DNA of 64,000 bases from Streptomyces cyaneofuscatus (GCF_000718135.1 NZ_JOEM01000022.1:103940-167939); one strand, 5' to 3'. Positions 23,317 through 31,197 are shown, counted from the first letter of the stretch. Numbers and translations are program-made. The notes: generated by a model not told the origin, from the sequence alone.

Positions 23317-24066
23317 TCAGTCGTGAAGTACGGCGTCCGTGACGAACAGGTTCATCCGGCAGCCTTCCTCGGTCAGCAGCGTGATCTCCACGTCGATCGC
23401 GCCCTGCAGTCCGCCCAGGGGGAATCCGATCGTCTGACCGCTGCGCACATCGTCGACGCGGGTGCTGGTGTTCCCCAGCAGCTGGGCGGAGTAGCGGGTC
23501 TCCGGCGCGCAGAACTGGGCGGCCTTGTCGGCGTCCCGGACGGTCAGGGTCAGCCGCAGCCGGGAGCGGTCGGCGGGGCTGTCGACCACGAGCCGCAGCC
23601 GGGAGCCGTTCGTGACCGTGCTGTCGGTGACCGTGCCGCCGCTGATGCGGGTCCGCCCGGTGACGTCGATCTCGCCGTGGTCCGCGAGGTGGTCCATGCC
23701 GACCACGCCGGCGAACGAGCAGATCACGGCCGCCGCCGACATCAGGACGCGCCCGTGGGCCCGGGCGCTCCGCGCCGGCAGGACCAGTCGGACCAGGGCC
23801 AGGGCGACCGCGGTGCCCAGAGCGAGGTGGACCCAGAGGAACTGGCGCGCCGGTCCGTCGGGGGCGTAGATCAGCGCGTAGGCGCCGAGCGACACGACCA
23901 GCAGGAAGGGCGGCCAGTTCCAGCCGCTCCAGCGTTTCGCCTGGTCCGTGAAGTCGACGAAGTCGCCGAGGAACACGCTCAGGAACAGCTTGCCGACGAA
24001 GCCGATCGCCGGGGAGTTGTCCCCATGGGTGACGGTGTCGCCCCGCGCCGGCGGCTCGGGCGTCAA
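23317..24066 (-). CDS. Membrane protein with cytosolic GDNSPAIG motif and extracellular domain
   Basis: A 249-residue protein I do not recognise. The N-terminus (about 14-33) carries GDNSPAIGFVGKLF, the same motif as the C-terminus of the upstream gene product. Three membrane helices follow (about 52-68, 76-96 and 107-123). The remaining 125 residues are polar and beta-rich with two cysteines (186 and 236). The positive-inside rule with three helices gives a cytosolic N-terminus and an extracellular C-terminus. The TTG start overlaps the upstream stop (TTGA). The layout would let an outside signal, perhaps from the adjacent binding lipoprotein, reach a cytosolic motif that can pair with its partner. 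Function is unknown. Confidence 0.7.
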   Translation of the reverse strand: MTPEPPARGDTVTHGDNSPAIGFVGKLFLSVFLGDFVDFTDQAKRWSGWNWPPFLLVVSLGAYALIYAPDGPARQFLWVHLALGTAVALALVRLVLPARSARAHGRVLMSAAAVICSFAGVVGMDHLADHGEIDVTGRTRISGGTVTDSTVTNGSRLRLVVDSPADRSRLRLTLTVRDADKAAQFCAPETRYSAQLLGNTSTRVDDVRSGQTIGFPLGGLQGAIDVEITLLTEEGCRMNLFVTDAVLHD

Positions 24067-24143
24067 GCGGTTCCGCCGTCCGGGCCGCGGTTGAAGTGGA
24101 AGGTCGCCGAGCCCACCTGGCCGATCGCCGGGGAGTTGTCCCC
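24001..24143. repeat. 24-bp exact direct repeat encoding the shared motif
   Basis: Positions 24001-24024 and 24120-24143 are identical over 24 bases. In the membrane-protein and small-protein frames both copies encode DNSPAIG with the flanking Gly codon conserved. The surrounding DNA differs. This is either a recent short duplication or strong selection for an identical peptide in two adjacent proteins. Confidence 0.85.
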
Positions 24144-24509
24144 GTACGACGCCACGTAGGTCCGGTCACCCGCCCGGTATGCGCTGTGAACGGATCTGAT
24201 GGAGTGGGTCAGGGACCGGGCGCTCAGATCGTCCCCGTCGGCCAGCCATTGCCCGATGGCACTCTCCAGGATCTCCCGCTCCTGCGGCTGAAGTCGCGCG
24301 ATGGCCGTGGCCGCCTCGTCGTCCTGCTCGGTGAGGGGCGGGTCACCGGCCCCCCGGGACAGCACCGCACCCAGCAGGACCCGCCCCCGCTCCACCGCAC
24401 TGTCGGCGATGCGATCCCGCGCGGCGTCGACGACGGCCCCGGCGAAGGAGGTCGCGGCGGCGCTCACGAAGGGTGCGATGACGGCGGCGGCCGTCAGTAA
24501 CTCAGACAT
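24063..24509 (-). CDS. Small helical protein with C-terminal GDNSPAIG motif (candidate Bell-like effector)
   Basis: A 148-residue protein. Residues 1-50 form a hydrophobic then amphipathic helix (LLTAAAVIAPFVSAAATSFAG, then basic/acidic repeats). A helical middle follows (about 60-112), then a Gly/Asn motif GDNSPAIGQVGSATFHF (123-139) close to the C-terminus. A helical N-domain with a short terminal motif repeated at the N-terminus of the neighbouring protein is the arrangement described for bacterial amyloid-signalling (BASS) pairs with Bell effector domains. The I-G-Q-V-G core also resembles RHIM-type cores. Membership in either family is not established here. ATG 24509 follows a good GGGGGAG site. 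It is the first gene of a three-gene operon. Confidence 0.65.
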   Translation of the reverse strand: MSELLTAAAVIAPFVSAAATSFAGAVVDAARDRIADSAVERGRVLLGAVLSRGAGDPPLTEQDDEAATAIARLQPQEREILESAIGQWLADGDDLSARSLTHSIRSVHSAYRAGDRTYVASYGDNSPAIGQVGSATFHFNRGPDGGTA

Positions 24510-24590
24510 CTGATCTCCCCCGAGTAGGAGACCAATTTTACTCGAATTTCCTTTCGGCAGAAGGTAATTGGCACCACCATCCGCACTTCC

Positions 24591-26873
24591 TCACCCCAGT
24601 GCGAGCCGGGGCTTCGGTGCGTCCGTGCGGCCCGTGGGCGGGGGACGGCTGCCCGCGCCGTACGGGAGGGGCCAGGGTGCGCCCGGTCCGGAGTAGCCCT
24701 GTTCGGCCGCCGCGTGGAGGGTCCAGTGCGGGTCGTACAGATGCGGGCGGGCCAGGGCGCAGAGGTCGGCGCGGCCCGCCAGGAGCAGGGAGTTGACGTC
24801 GTCCCAGGAGGAGATGGCGCCGACCGCGATGACCGGGACGTCCACGGTGTTGCGGATCCGGTCCGCGTACGGGGTCTGGTACGAGCGGCCGAACTCGGGG
24901 CGCTCCTCGGGCACCACCTGGCCGGTGGAGACGTCGATGGCGTCGGCCCCGTGGGCGGCGAAGGCGCGGGCGATCCCGACGGCGTCCGCCGCGTCGGTGC
25001 CGCCGTCGGCCCAGTCGGTGGCGGAGATCCGGACGGTCATCGGGCGGTCCTGCGGCCAGACTTCGCGGACGGCGTCGAAGACGTCGAGGGGGAAGCGGAG
25101 GCGGTTCTCCAGCGGGCCGCCGTAGGCGTCGGTGCGGTGGTTGGTGAGCGGGGAGAGGAAGCCGGAGAGCAAGTAGCCGTGGGCGCAGTGGAGTTCGAGG
25201 AGGTCGAAGCCGGAGTCGGCGGCGCGGCGGGCCGCCTGCGTGAACTGATCACGGATGGAGGCTAGTTGGGCGTGGTCGAGCTCCTGCGGGATCTGGCTGA
25301 CGCCGGGGGTGTACGGGAGCGGGGAGGCGGCAGAGACGGGCCAGTTGCCGGTCTCCAGGGGCTGGTCGATGCCCTCCCACATCAGCCGGGTGGAGCCCTT
25401 GCGGCCGGAGTGGCCGAGCTGGACGCCGATGGCCGCGCCGGGGGCGGAGGTGTGGACGAAGTCGGTGATCCGTCGCCAGGCGGTGGCCTGTTCGTCGGTC
25501 CACAGGCCCGTGCAGCCGGGGGTGATACGGCCCTCGGGGCTGACGCAGACCATCTCGGTCATGGTGAGCCCGGCGCCGCCGAGCGCGCGGGCGCCCAGGT
25601 GGACGAGGTGGAAGTCGCCGGGGAGCCCGTCGGTGGCGGAGTACATGTCCATGGGTGAGACGACGACGCGGTTGCGCAGTTCGAGGCCGCGCAGCCGCAG
25701 CGGGGTGAACATCGGCGGGGTGTCCGGCGGGCAGCCGAACTCCTCCTCCACGGCGGCGGTGAACGAGGCGTCGCGCAGCCGCAGGTTGTCGTGGGTGACC
25801 CGGCGGCTGCGGGTGAGCAGGTTGAACGCGAAGCGGCGGGGCGGCTGGTCGACGTAGCCGGCCAGCTCCTCGAACCAGCGCAGACTGGCCGCCGCCGCCC
25901 GCTGGGTGGAGGCCACGACTGGGCGGCGCTCGGCCTCGTACGCCGCCAACGCGGAGTCCAGGTCCGGCTGTTCCTCGATGGAGGCGGCGAGCGCGAGGGC
26001 GTCCTCGACGGCGAGCTTGGTGCCGGAGCCGATGGAGAAGTGCGCGGTGTGGGCGGCGTCCCCGATGAGGACGGTGTTCCCGTGCGACCAGCGGGAGTTG
26101 GTGACCGTACGGAAGGTGAGCCAGCTGGACCGGTTGGCGCGCAGGGGGCGGCCGTCCAGGGCCTCGGTGAAGAACTTGGCGCAGCGGGCGGTGGATTCGG
26201 CCGGGTCGCAGGTGTCGAGCCCGGCGGCCCGCCACACCTCCTCGCGCATCTCGACGATGACGGTGGAGGCGTCGGAGGCGTACGGGTAGCCGTGCAGCTG
26301 CATGACGCCGTACGGGGTTTCGGCGATCTCGAAGCGGAAGGCGTCGAGGACGAAGTCGGCGGCGAGCCAGATGTAGCGGTTGCGGTGTTCGGTGAGGGAC
26401 GGGCGATAAGCCTCGGGGTGCGCCTGGCGGGTCGTGCTGTGCACCCCGTCGGCGGCGATGACCAGGTCGTGGCCGGCGGCCAGCTCGGCGGCGGGCGGGG
26501 CCTCGGCCCGGAAGCGGAGGTCGACGCCGAGGGCGGTGCAGCGCTCGTGCAGGATCTCCAGGAGGCGGCGGCGGCCGAGGGCGGCGAAGCCGTGGCCGCC
26601 GGAGGTGTGGGTGCGGCCGCGGTGGACGATGTCGATGGTGTCCCAGCGGACGAACTCGGCTCTCAGGGCGCGGTAGACCTCGGGGTCGGCGTGTTCGATG
26701 CCGCCGAGGGTTTCGTCGGAGAGGACGACGCCGAAGCCGAAGGTGTCGTCGGGGGCGTTGCGCTCGTACACGGTGATCTCGCGGGCCGGGTCGAGCCGCT
26801 TGAGGAGGGCGGCGGCGTAGAGGCCGCCGGGGCCGCCGCCGATGACCGCGATGCGCCGCACGGGGGTGGGCAT
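24591..26873 (-). CDS. Fused flavin monooxygenase / old-yellow-enzyme reductase (2-aminobenzoyl-CoA or salicylyl-CoA type)
   Basis: A 760-residue two-domain flavoenzyme. Residues 1 to about 370 form a p-hydroxybenzoate-hydroxylase-like FAD monooxygenase (VIGGGPGGLYAA at 10-21, GDAAHTAHFSIGSGTKLA). From about 385 to the end is an FMN old-yellow-enzyme barrel (VVVSPMDMYSA, HCAHGYLLSGFLSPLTN, DAYGGPLENR). This fusion is that of 2-aminobenzoyl-CoA monooxygenase/reductase, which hydroxylates and then reduces the ring, and of salicylyl-CoA 5-hydroxylase-like proteins. The start is ATG 26873, with GGGGAGG eight bases upstream and five bases after the hydratase stop. A GTG at 26894 would overlap that gene. 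It is the central enzyme of the pathway. Confidence 0.87.
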   Translation of the reverse strand: MPTPVRRIAVIGGGPGGLYAAALLKRLDPAREITVYERNAPDDTFGFGVVLSDETLGGIEHADPEVYRALRAEFVRWDTIDIVHRGRTHTSGGHGFAALGRRRLLEILHERCTALGVDLRFRAEAPPAAELAAGHDLVIAADGVHSTTRQAHPEAYRPSLTEHRNRYIWLAADFVLDAFRFEIAETPYGVMQLHGYPYASDASTVIVEMREEVWRAAGLDTCDPAESTARCAKFFTEALDGRPLRANRSSWLTFRTVTNSRWSHGNTVLIGDAAHTAHFSIGSGTKLAVEDALALAASIEEQPDLDSALAAYEAERRPVVASTQRAAAASLRWFEELAGYVDQPPRRFAFNLLTRSRRVTHDNLRLRDASFTAAVEEEFGCPPDTPPMFTPLRLRGLELRNRVVVSPMDMYSATDGLPGDFHLVHLGARALGGAGLTMTEMVCVSPEGRITPGCTGLWTDEQATAWRRITDFVHTSAPGAAIGVQLGHSGRKGSTRLMWEGIDQPLETGNWPVSAASPLPYTPGVSQIPQELDHAQLASIRDQFTQAARRAADSGFDLLELHCAHGYLLSGFLSPLTNHRTDAYGGPLENRLRFPLDVFDAVREVWPQDRPMTVRISATDWADGGTDAADAVGIARAFAAHGADAIDVSTGQVVPEERPEFGRSYQTPYADRIRNTVDVPVIAVGAISSWDDVNSLLLAGRADLCALARPHLYDPHWTLHAAAEQGYSGPGAPWPLPYGAGSRPPPTGRTDAPKPRLALG

Positions 26874-26878
26874 GGTCC

Positions 26879-27706
26879 CTACCTCCCCTGCCACTTCGGC
26901 GGCCGCTTCTCGGTGAAGGCGGCGTGGAACTCCGCGTAGTCCTCGCCGTGCATCAGCAGCGCCTGGGTGTTGGCGTCCAGCTCGACGGAGGCGGCGAGCG
27001 GCATGTCCAGTTCGGCGGTGAGCAGCGCCTTGGTCTGGGCGAGGGCGAGGGCGGGGCCGTCGGCGAGGCGGCGGGCCAGCTCGGCGGCGCGGGCGTCGGC
27101 CTGCCCCTCATCGGCCAGCTCGCTGATCAGTCCGATCCGCTCCGCCTCGGGGGCCCGGACGGCGTCCCCGAGCATCAGCAGCCGGGTGGCGTGGCCGAGG
27201 CCGACGACCCGGGGCAGCAGATAGGCGGCGCCCATGTCACCGCCGGAGAGGCCGACCCGGGTGAAGAGGAAGGAGAAGCGGGCGGAGGGGTCGGCGACCC
27301 GGAAGTCGGCGGCGAGGGCGAGCACGGCTCCCGCTCCGGCGGCGACCCCGTGGACGGCGGCGACGACCGGGAAGGGGCACTCACGCAGGGCCCGTACGAC
27401 CTGGCCGGTCATCCGGTTGAACTCCAGGACGGCGGCGGTGTCCATGGCGAGGGTGGCGCCGATGATCTCGTCGACGTCGCCGCCGGAGCAGAAGCCGCGC
27501 CCCTCACCGGCGAGCACGAGGGCGCGGGCGGAGCGTTCCCGGGTCAGCTCGGCGAGCAGGTCGCGCAGATCGGCGTAGGCGCCGAAGGTGAGGGCGTTGA
27601 GTTTCTCGGGGCGGTCCAGTGTGACGGTCACCACACCGTCGTCCCGGGTGATCCGGAGATGACGCCACTCCTCCACCCGCGGGGCGGAGCTGGGAAACGA
27701 GCTCAT
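26879..27706 (-). CDS. Enoyl-CoA hydratase/isomerase family protein
   Basis: A 275-residue crotonase-fold protein with the oxyanion-hole segments GRGFCSGGDVDEI and HGVAAGAGAVLALAADFRVA. The catalytic region reads FTRVGLSGGDMGAAYLLPR: the first catalytic Glu of mitochondrial hydratase is absent, while the Asp in GGDMG matches the PaaG/BadK-like branch. It would hydrate or isomerise the product of the fused flavoenzyme, or aid ring opening. It is the first gene before the flavoenzyme, five bases apart. Its promoter region contains the TGAC-N4-GTCA palindrome shared with the ligase promoter. Confidence 0.88.
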   Translation of the reverse strand: MSSFPSSAPRVEEWRHLRITRDDGVVTVTLDRPEKLNALTFGAYADLRDLLAELTRERSARALVLAGEGRGFCSGGDVDEIIGATLAMDTAAVLEFNRMTGQVVRALRECPFPVVAAVHGVAAGAGAVLALAADFRVADPSARFSFLFTRVGLSGGDMGAAYLLPRVVGLGHATRLLMLGDAVRAPEAERIGLISELADEGQADARAAELARRLADGPALALAQTKALLTAELDMPLAASVELDANTQALLMHGEDYAEFHAAFTEKRPPKWQGR

Positions 27707-27769
27707 GAAGGGGTTCCCTTCAGCATTCGGGCGGGTTGCCGACCGTGCGCGGGTCGCGTTCCACCCCCG

Positions 27770-27800
27770 AAGTTATCACCCGTACGTGACTGTCGTCACG
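27770..27800 (-). promoter_or_regulatory. Promoter of the enoyl-CoA hydratase operon with candidate PaaX operator
   Basis: On the minus strand GTGACG is followed after 16 bases by GATAAC, a plausible -35/-10 pair. The palindrome CGTGAC-TGTC-GTCACG (27785-27800) covers the -35 and the start of the spacer. Its core TGAC-N4-GTCA equals the one at 19791-19802. Binding there would block RNA polymerase, as expected of a repressor operator. Confidence 0.45.
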
Positions 27801-27920
27801 AGGTCGCGATACGCCAGCCGTGAGACTGTTGTGGCGAAAGTCCTGTTTGCACCGGTCGACCGCCTCTATGGCCAGGGCCGTGCGGTTCGTAAGGTTGACC
27901 CCAGGAAGTCTCGATACGCG

Positions 27921-28448
27921 ATGCCGATGAGTCGAGAGACCCCGATGAGTCGAGAAATCCCGCTCCAAGGAAGTCCCGCTCCCGAACGGAACCCCGCCGT
28001 GCCGCCCGATGTCCCTGTTCCCGCCTCCTGGCGCATCGCCCTGCCGCACTCCACGGCAGCCGTGCCGATCGCCCGCGCCCTGGTCCGTACCGCCCTGTCG
28101 GACATCCATGCCCCGGCGGACAGCGACACCGCCGAGCTGCTCACCGCCGAGCTGGTCGCGAACGCGGTCGAGCACACGGTGAGCAGCGAGCCGATCGAGC
28201 TGGTCGTGGAGCTGCTGCCCACCGGCTGCCAGGTCGAGGTGCACGACCACGACCCCGCTCCGCCCGGTGACCTGTCCCGCCCGCAGCCCGGTTACGAGGT
28301 CGACCCCTGGCAGGAGCACGGCCGCGGCCTGCTGCTGATCCGGACCCTCAGCTCCGCCTGCGGTCACCGCACGACGGAGCACGGCAAGGCAGTCTGGTTC
28401 ACGCTTCCGGCGATACCGTCCCAGCCGGGTCCGTCCCCGGAGAGCTGA
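27921..28448 (+). CDS. ATP-binding anti-sigma regulatory factor-like protein
   Basis: A 175-residue protein with a HATPase fold of the SpoIIAB/RsbW type. The N box is ELVANAVEHT and the G box is HGRGLLLIRTLS. Streptomyces encode dozens of these. Some phosphorylate or bind anti-sigma antagonists, but most have no known partner. No sigma factor or antagonist gene is adjacent. Three in-frame ATGs (27921, 27927, 27945) compete, because an 18-base unit is tandemly repeated at 27927-27962 and gives MSRETP-MSREIP. CAGGAAG twelve bases upstream weakly favours the first. Its end overlaps the convergent permease gene by 50 bases. Confidence 0.78.
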   Translation: MPMSRETPMSREIPLQGSPAPERNPAVPPDVPVPASWRIALPHSTAAVPIARALVRTALSDIHAPADSDTAELLTAELVANAVEHTVSSEPIELVVELLPTGCQVEVHDHDPAPPGDLSRPQPGYEVDPWQEHGRGLLLIRTLSSACGHRTTEHGKAVWFTLPAIPSQPGPSPES

Positions 28449-29886
28449 CCAGCCGGGACCGCTTGCGCCCGTAGAAGGTGTAGAGCAGCGAACCGGCGGC
28501 GAGGAAGACCGCGAACTGGAGCCAGGTCGTCCAGCCGGTCCCGTACATCAGGTACAGGCAGAACACGACGCCGAGCACCGGGCTGACCGGGTAGAGCGGC
28601 ACCCGGAAGGTGCGCTCCAGCTCCGGGTTGCGGCGGCGGAGCACCACGACGGCCACATTGACCGCGACCATGGTGGCGAGCGTGCCGATGGTCGTCAGGT
28701 TGACGACGACGTCCAGCGACGCGAAGGCGGCCGGGACGGCGAAGACGCAGGCCACGATCCAGGTGTTGGCGACCGGGGTGTGGGTCTTGGGCGAGACGCG
28801 CTCGAAGACGCGCGGGATCAGCCCGTCGCGGGACATCGACATCAGGATGCGGGTCTGCCCGTACATCACGGCGAGCACCACCGAGGCGATGGCGACGACC
28901 GCGCCGAAGGCGATGATGCCGCCGCCGACCGAGGAGTCGGTGACCTGGTTGACGACGAGCGAGAGGGCCGCGGGCTTGTCGGAGACGGCGTCCGCGCCGA
29001 GCGCGCCGATGGCCGAGAGCGCCACCGCGCAGTAGAGCAGCGTGACGACGCCGATGCAGATCAGGATGGCGATCGGAATGTTCCGGCGGGGGTTCTTGAC
29101 CTCTTCGCCGGCGGTGGTGATCGCGTCGAAGCCGATGTACGAGAAGAACGCCAGCGAGGCACCGGCCGTGATCCCGCCGAGCCCGTGGCCCGCGAACGGC
29201 ACGAGGTTGTCGTCCTGGTACGCGGTGAACGCGATCGCGCAGAACGCCAGCAGGATGCCGATCTTCAGGACCGCCATGGCGGCCGTCGCGTTGGCGCTCT
29301 CCCGGACGCCGCGCACCAGCAGGGTGGCTGCCATCGCGATCACGACGATCGCCGGGAGGTTGATCACGCCGCCGTCGCCGGGCCCCGCGGACACGGCGGC
29401 GGGCAGCTGCCAGCCGATCAGGCTGTTCAGCAGCTCGTTGACGTACTGGCTCCAGCCCACCGCGACCGCGGAGACCGAGACGCCGTACTCCAGCATCAGG
29501 CACCAGCCGACGAGGAACGCCGTGCGCTCGCCGAGGGCGGCGTACGCGAAGGAGTACGAGCTGCCCGAGACCGGGATCGCGCTGCCCAGCTCCGCGAAGG
29601 AGAAGGCGGTGAAGATGCAGGTGATCGCGGCCAGGACGAACGAGATGACGACGGCGGGTCCGGCCTCGGCGACGGTGTCGGAGAGGCCGACGAAGATGCC
29701 GGTGCCGACGATGGCACCGACACCGAAGCAGACGAGCTGGAAGAGGCCCATCGTCCGCCTGAGGCCGTGGCCCTCCAGGTCTCCGCCGGATTCGGCGATG
29801 AGCATGTCGGGGCTCTTGCGGCGCAGTCCGGGCCGGGAGAGGCCGGGACTCTTCGGGGTGCCGGGTGTCGGCAGGCCGGGGCTCAT
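28399..29886 (-). CDS. APC-superfamily amino-acid permease (cationic amino-acid type)
   Basis: A 495-residue permease with about twelve or more helices. The first helix motif FGVGAIVGTGIFVGLS binds the substrate backbone, followed by SFAELGSAIPVSGSSYSFAYAALG and FFSYIGFDAITTAGEEVKNPRRNIP, typical of the CAT/YfnA branch. It takes up amino acids with protons or sodium. The next genes in the same direction are ornithine carbamoyltransferase and arginine deiminase, so arginine or ornithine is a likely substrate. A 250-base gap separates it from them. The N-terminal 40 residues are Pro/Ser/Gly-rich and cytosolic. Confidence 0.88.
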   Translation of the reverse strand: MSPGLPTPGTPKSPGLSRPGLRRKSPDMLIAESGGDLEGHGLRRTMGLFQLVCFGVGAIVGTGIFVGLSDTVAEAGPAVVISFVLAAITCIFTAFSFAELGSAIPVSGSSYSFAYAALGERTAFLVGWCLMLEYGVSVSAVAVGWSQYVNELLNSLIGWQLPAAVSAGPGDGGVINLPAIVVIAMAATLLVRGVRESANATAAMAVLKIGILLAFCAIAFTAYQDDNLVPFAGHGLGGITAGASLAFFSYIGFDAITTAGEEVKNPRRNIPIAILICIGVVTLLYCAVALSAIGALGADAVSDKPAALSLVVNQVTDSSVGGGIIAFGAVVAIASVVLAVMYGQTRILMSMSRDGLIPRVFERVSPKTHTPVANTWIVACVFAVPAAFASLDVVVNLTTIGTLATMVAVNVAVVVLRRRNPELERTFRVPLYPVSPVLGVVFCLYLMYGTGWTTWLQFAVFLAAGSLLYTFYGRKRSRLVSSPGTDPAGTVSPEA

Positions 29887-30061
29887 GCGGGACGTTCTCT
29901 TCTCTGGTGGTGCAGTGGGGGGACGGTCCCGTGCGCACCCGGGGCGGCACGGGAAAGGGGCCCAGGCATGTCAGAGCCCGAACCCCACCAGAGGCGACAT
30001 CGTAGCCACCACCGCGCATGTTCACCCAATCGGGCGAGGAACCATGCAAACCGCTGACCCT

Positions 30062-30166
30062 TAGGGCGTGTCCGGCGGATCAGGGCCGGATAGGCCGCGG
30101 CGTCTGGTGCGGTGCATCGCAAGGCGCTGGAACGTCCTCATCGCGGAGCGATTCGGGCGTCCTGGG
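30062..30166. mobile_element. Probable insertion-sequence end or MITE-like remnant
   Basis: The stretch begins AGGGCGTGTCCGGCGGATC and continues through a GC-rich segment to CCCGAATCGCTCCGCGATGA on the minus strand. From memory, the GATCCGCCGGACACGCCCTA end is common at borders of Streptomyces IS5-like elements and their small non-coding derivatives. It coincides exactly with the point where the ornithine carbamoyltransferase loses similarity to its family. No transposase gene, clear inverted-repeat pair or target duplication is seen. Confidence 0.45.
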
Positions 30167-31013
30167 TGCCGAGGTCGTGGAAGGCGGGCAGGCAGTGCAG
30201 GAACTTCACGTCCGGGTTGCCGGTGGCCCGCAGCACGTCCATCGTCACGGCGTACGGCGCGAGCGCGGCGATGCGCTCGTCCCAGACCTCCTTGGGCTCC
30301 CCCATCGAGACCCAGACGTCGGTGGCGACGAAGTCGGCGCCGCGGACGCCCTCGGCGATGTCCGCGGTGAGCGTGACCTTCGCGCCGCTGACCGCGGCGA
30401 GCTTCTCGGCCTGCTCCACGACGGAGGGGGCCGGCCAGTACATCTCGGGGGCGACGATCCGGATGTCCAGGCCGAGGAGGGCGCCGGTGATCAGGTAGGA
30501 GTTGCCCATGTTGAAGCGGGCGTCGCCGAGGTAGGCGAAGGCCAGCTCCGTGACGGGCCGGTCGCTGTGCTCCGTCATGGTCAGCACGTCGGCGAGCATC
30601 TGCGTGGGGTGCCAGTCGTCGGTGAGCCCGTTGAAGACGGGGACACCGCCGTACGCGGCCAGCTCCTCGACCACCTGCTGGCTGTCGCCCCGGTACTCGA
30701 TGCCGTCGAACATCCGGCCGAGCACCCGGGCGGTGTCCTTCACCGACTCCTTGTGGCCCATCTGGGAGCCCGAGGGGTCCAGGTAGGTGGTGGAGGCGCC
30801 CTGGTCGGCGGCGGCCACCTCGAACGCGCAGCGCGTACGGGTCGAGGTCTTCTCGAAGATCAGCGCGATGTTCTTCCCGCGCAGCCGCCGGACCTCGGCA
30901 CCCGCCTTCTTGGCCGCCTTCAGCTCACCGGCCAGCGCGACCAGGCCGAGGATCTCCTCGGCGGTGAAGTCCAGCTCCTTGAGGAAGGGGCGGCCGGTGA
31001 GGTCGATGGCCAT
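30138..31013 (-). pseudogene. Ornithine carbamoyltransferase, C-terminally truncated
   Basis: A 291-residue reading frame. It has the carbamoyl-phosphate motif STRTR (57-61), HPTQ (135-138), DVWVSMGE (232-239) and the ornithine/catalytic HCLPAFHD (273-280). Family members run to about 330 residues. This one diverges right after LGT (283) and stops eight residues later, so it lacks the C-terminal helix with the conserved ENRMHTIKA-type Arg that binds carbamoyl phosphate. The foreign tail lies in IS-end-like DNA. It follows arginine deiminase, which fits a catabolic (ArcB) role in phosphorolysis of citrulline. It is probably inactive or weakened, although the remaining frame is intact. Confidence 0.75.
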
Positions 31014-31142
31014 GGTGACGGCTCCAGGGTGGGACGGGCAGGCGGAACGGGGATCGTCATACAGTTCTGGAAGTCTATACGACCATCCGCATTCCTATAC
31101 AGCCCCCTGGTCCGGAAACCTTCTGGCCCCTGTCTCGAAAGC
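31014..31142 (-). promoter_or_regulatory. Possible promoter/operator region before ornithine carbamoyltransferase
   Basis: On the minus strand a lower-GC patch contains GTATAGGAATGCGGATGG and then CGTATAGACTTCC, so two GTATAG boxes lie 19 bases apart. Either could be a -10 element, and the repeated AT-rich boxes could be ArgR-type half sites. I cannot assign them without alignment to known ARG boxes. Confidence 0.25.
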
Positions 31143-31197
31143 GCTGGTACTGCACGGCTGGTGCTACCTGGCTGGTAGAACACAGCTGGTACTACAC
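31143..31197. repeat. Four 14-bp tandem units at the arginine deiminase stop codon
   Basis: Degenerate copies of GCTGGTACTACAC begin at 31143, 31157, 31171 and 31185, an exact 14-base period. The deiminase stop codon (31192-31194) lies in the last unit, so the array extends the gene end downstream. No hairpin is formed. Confidence 0.75.

Noticed and set aside
23317..24066. Membrane protein as ABC permease for the adjacent binding lipoprotein
   Set aside because: It has only three helices, no EAA coupling motif, and a large extracellular C-terminal domain.
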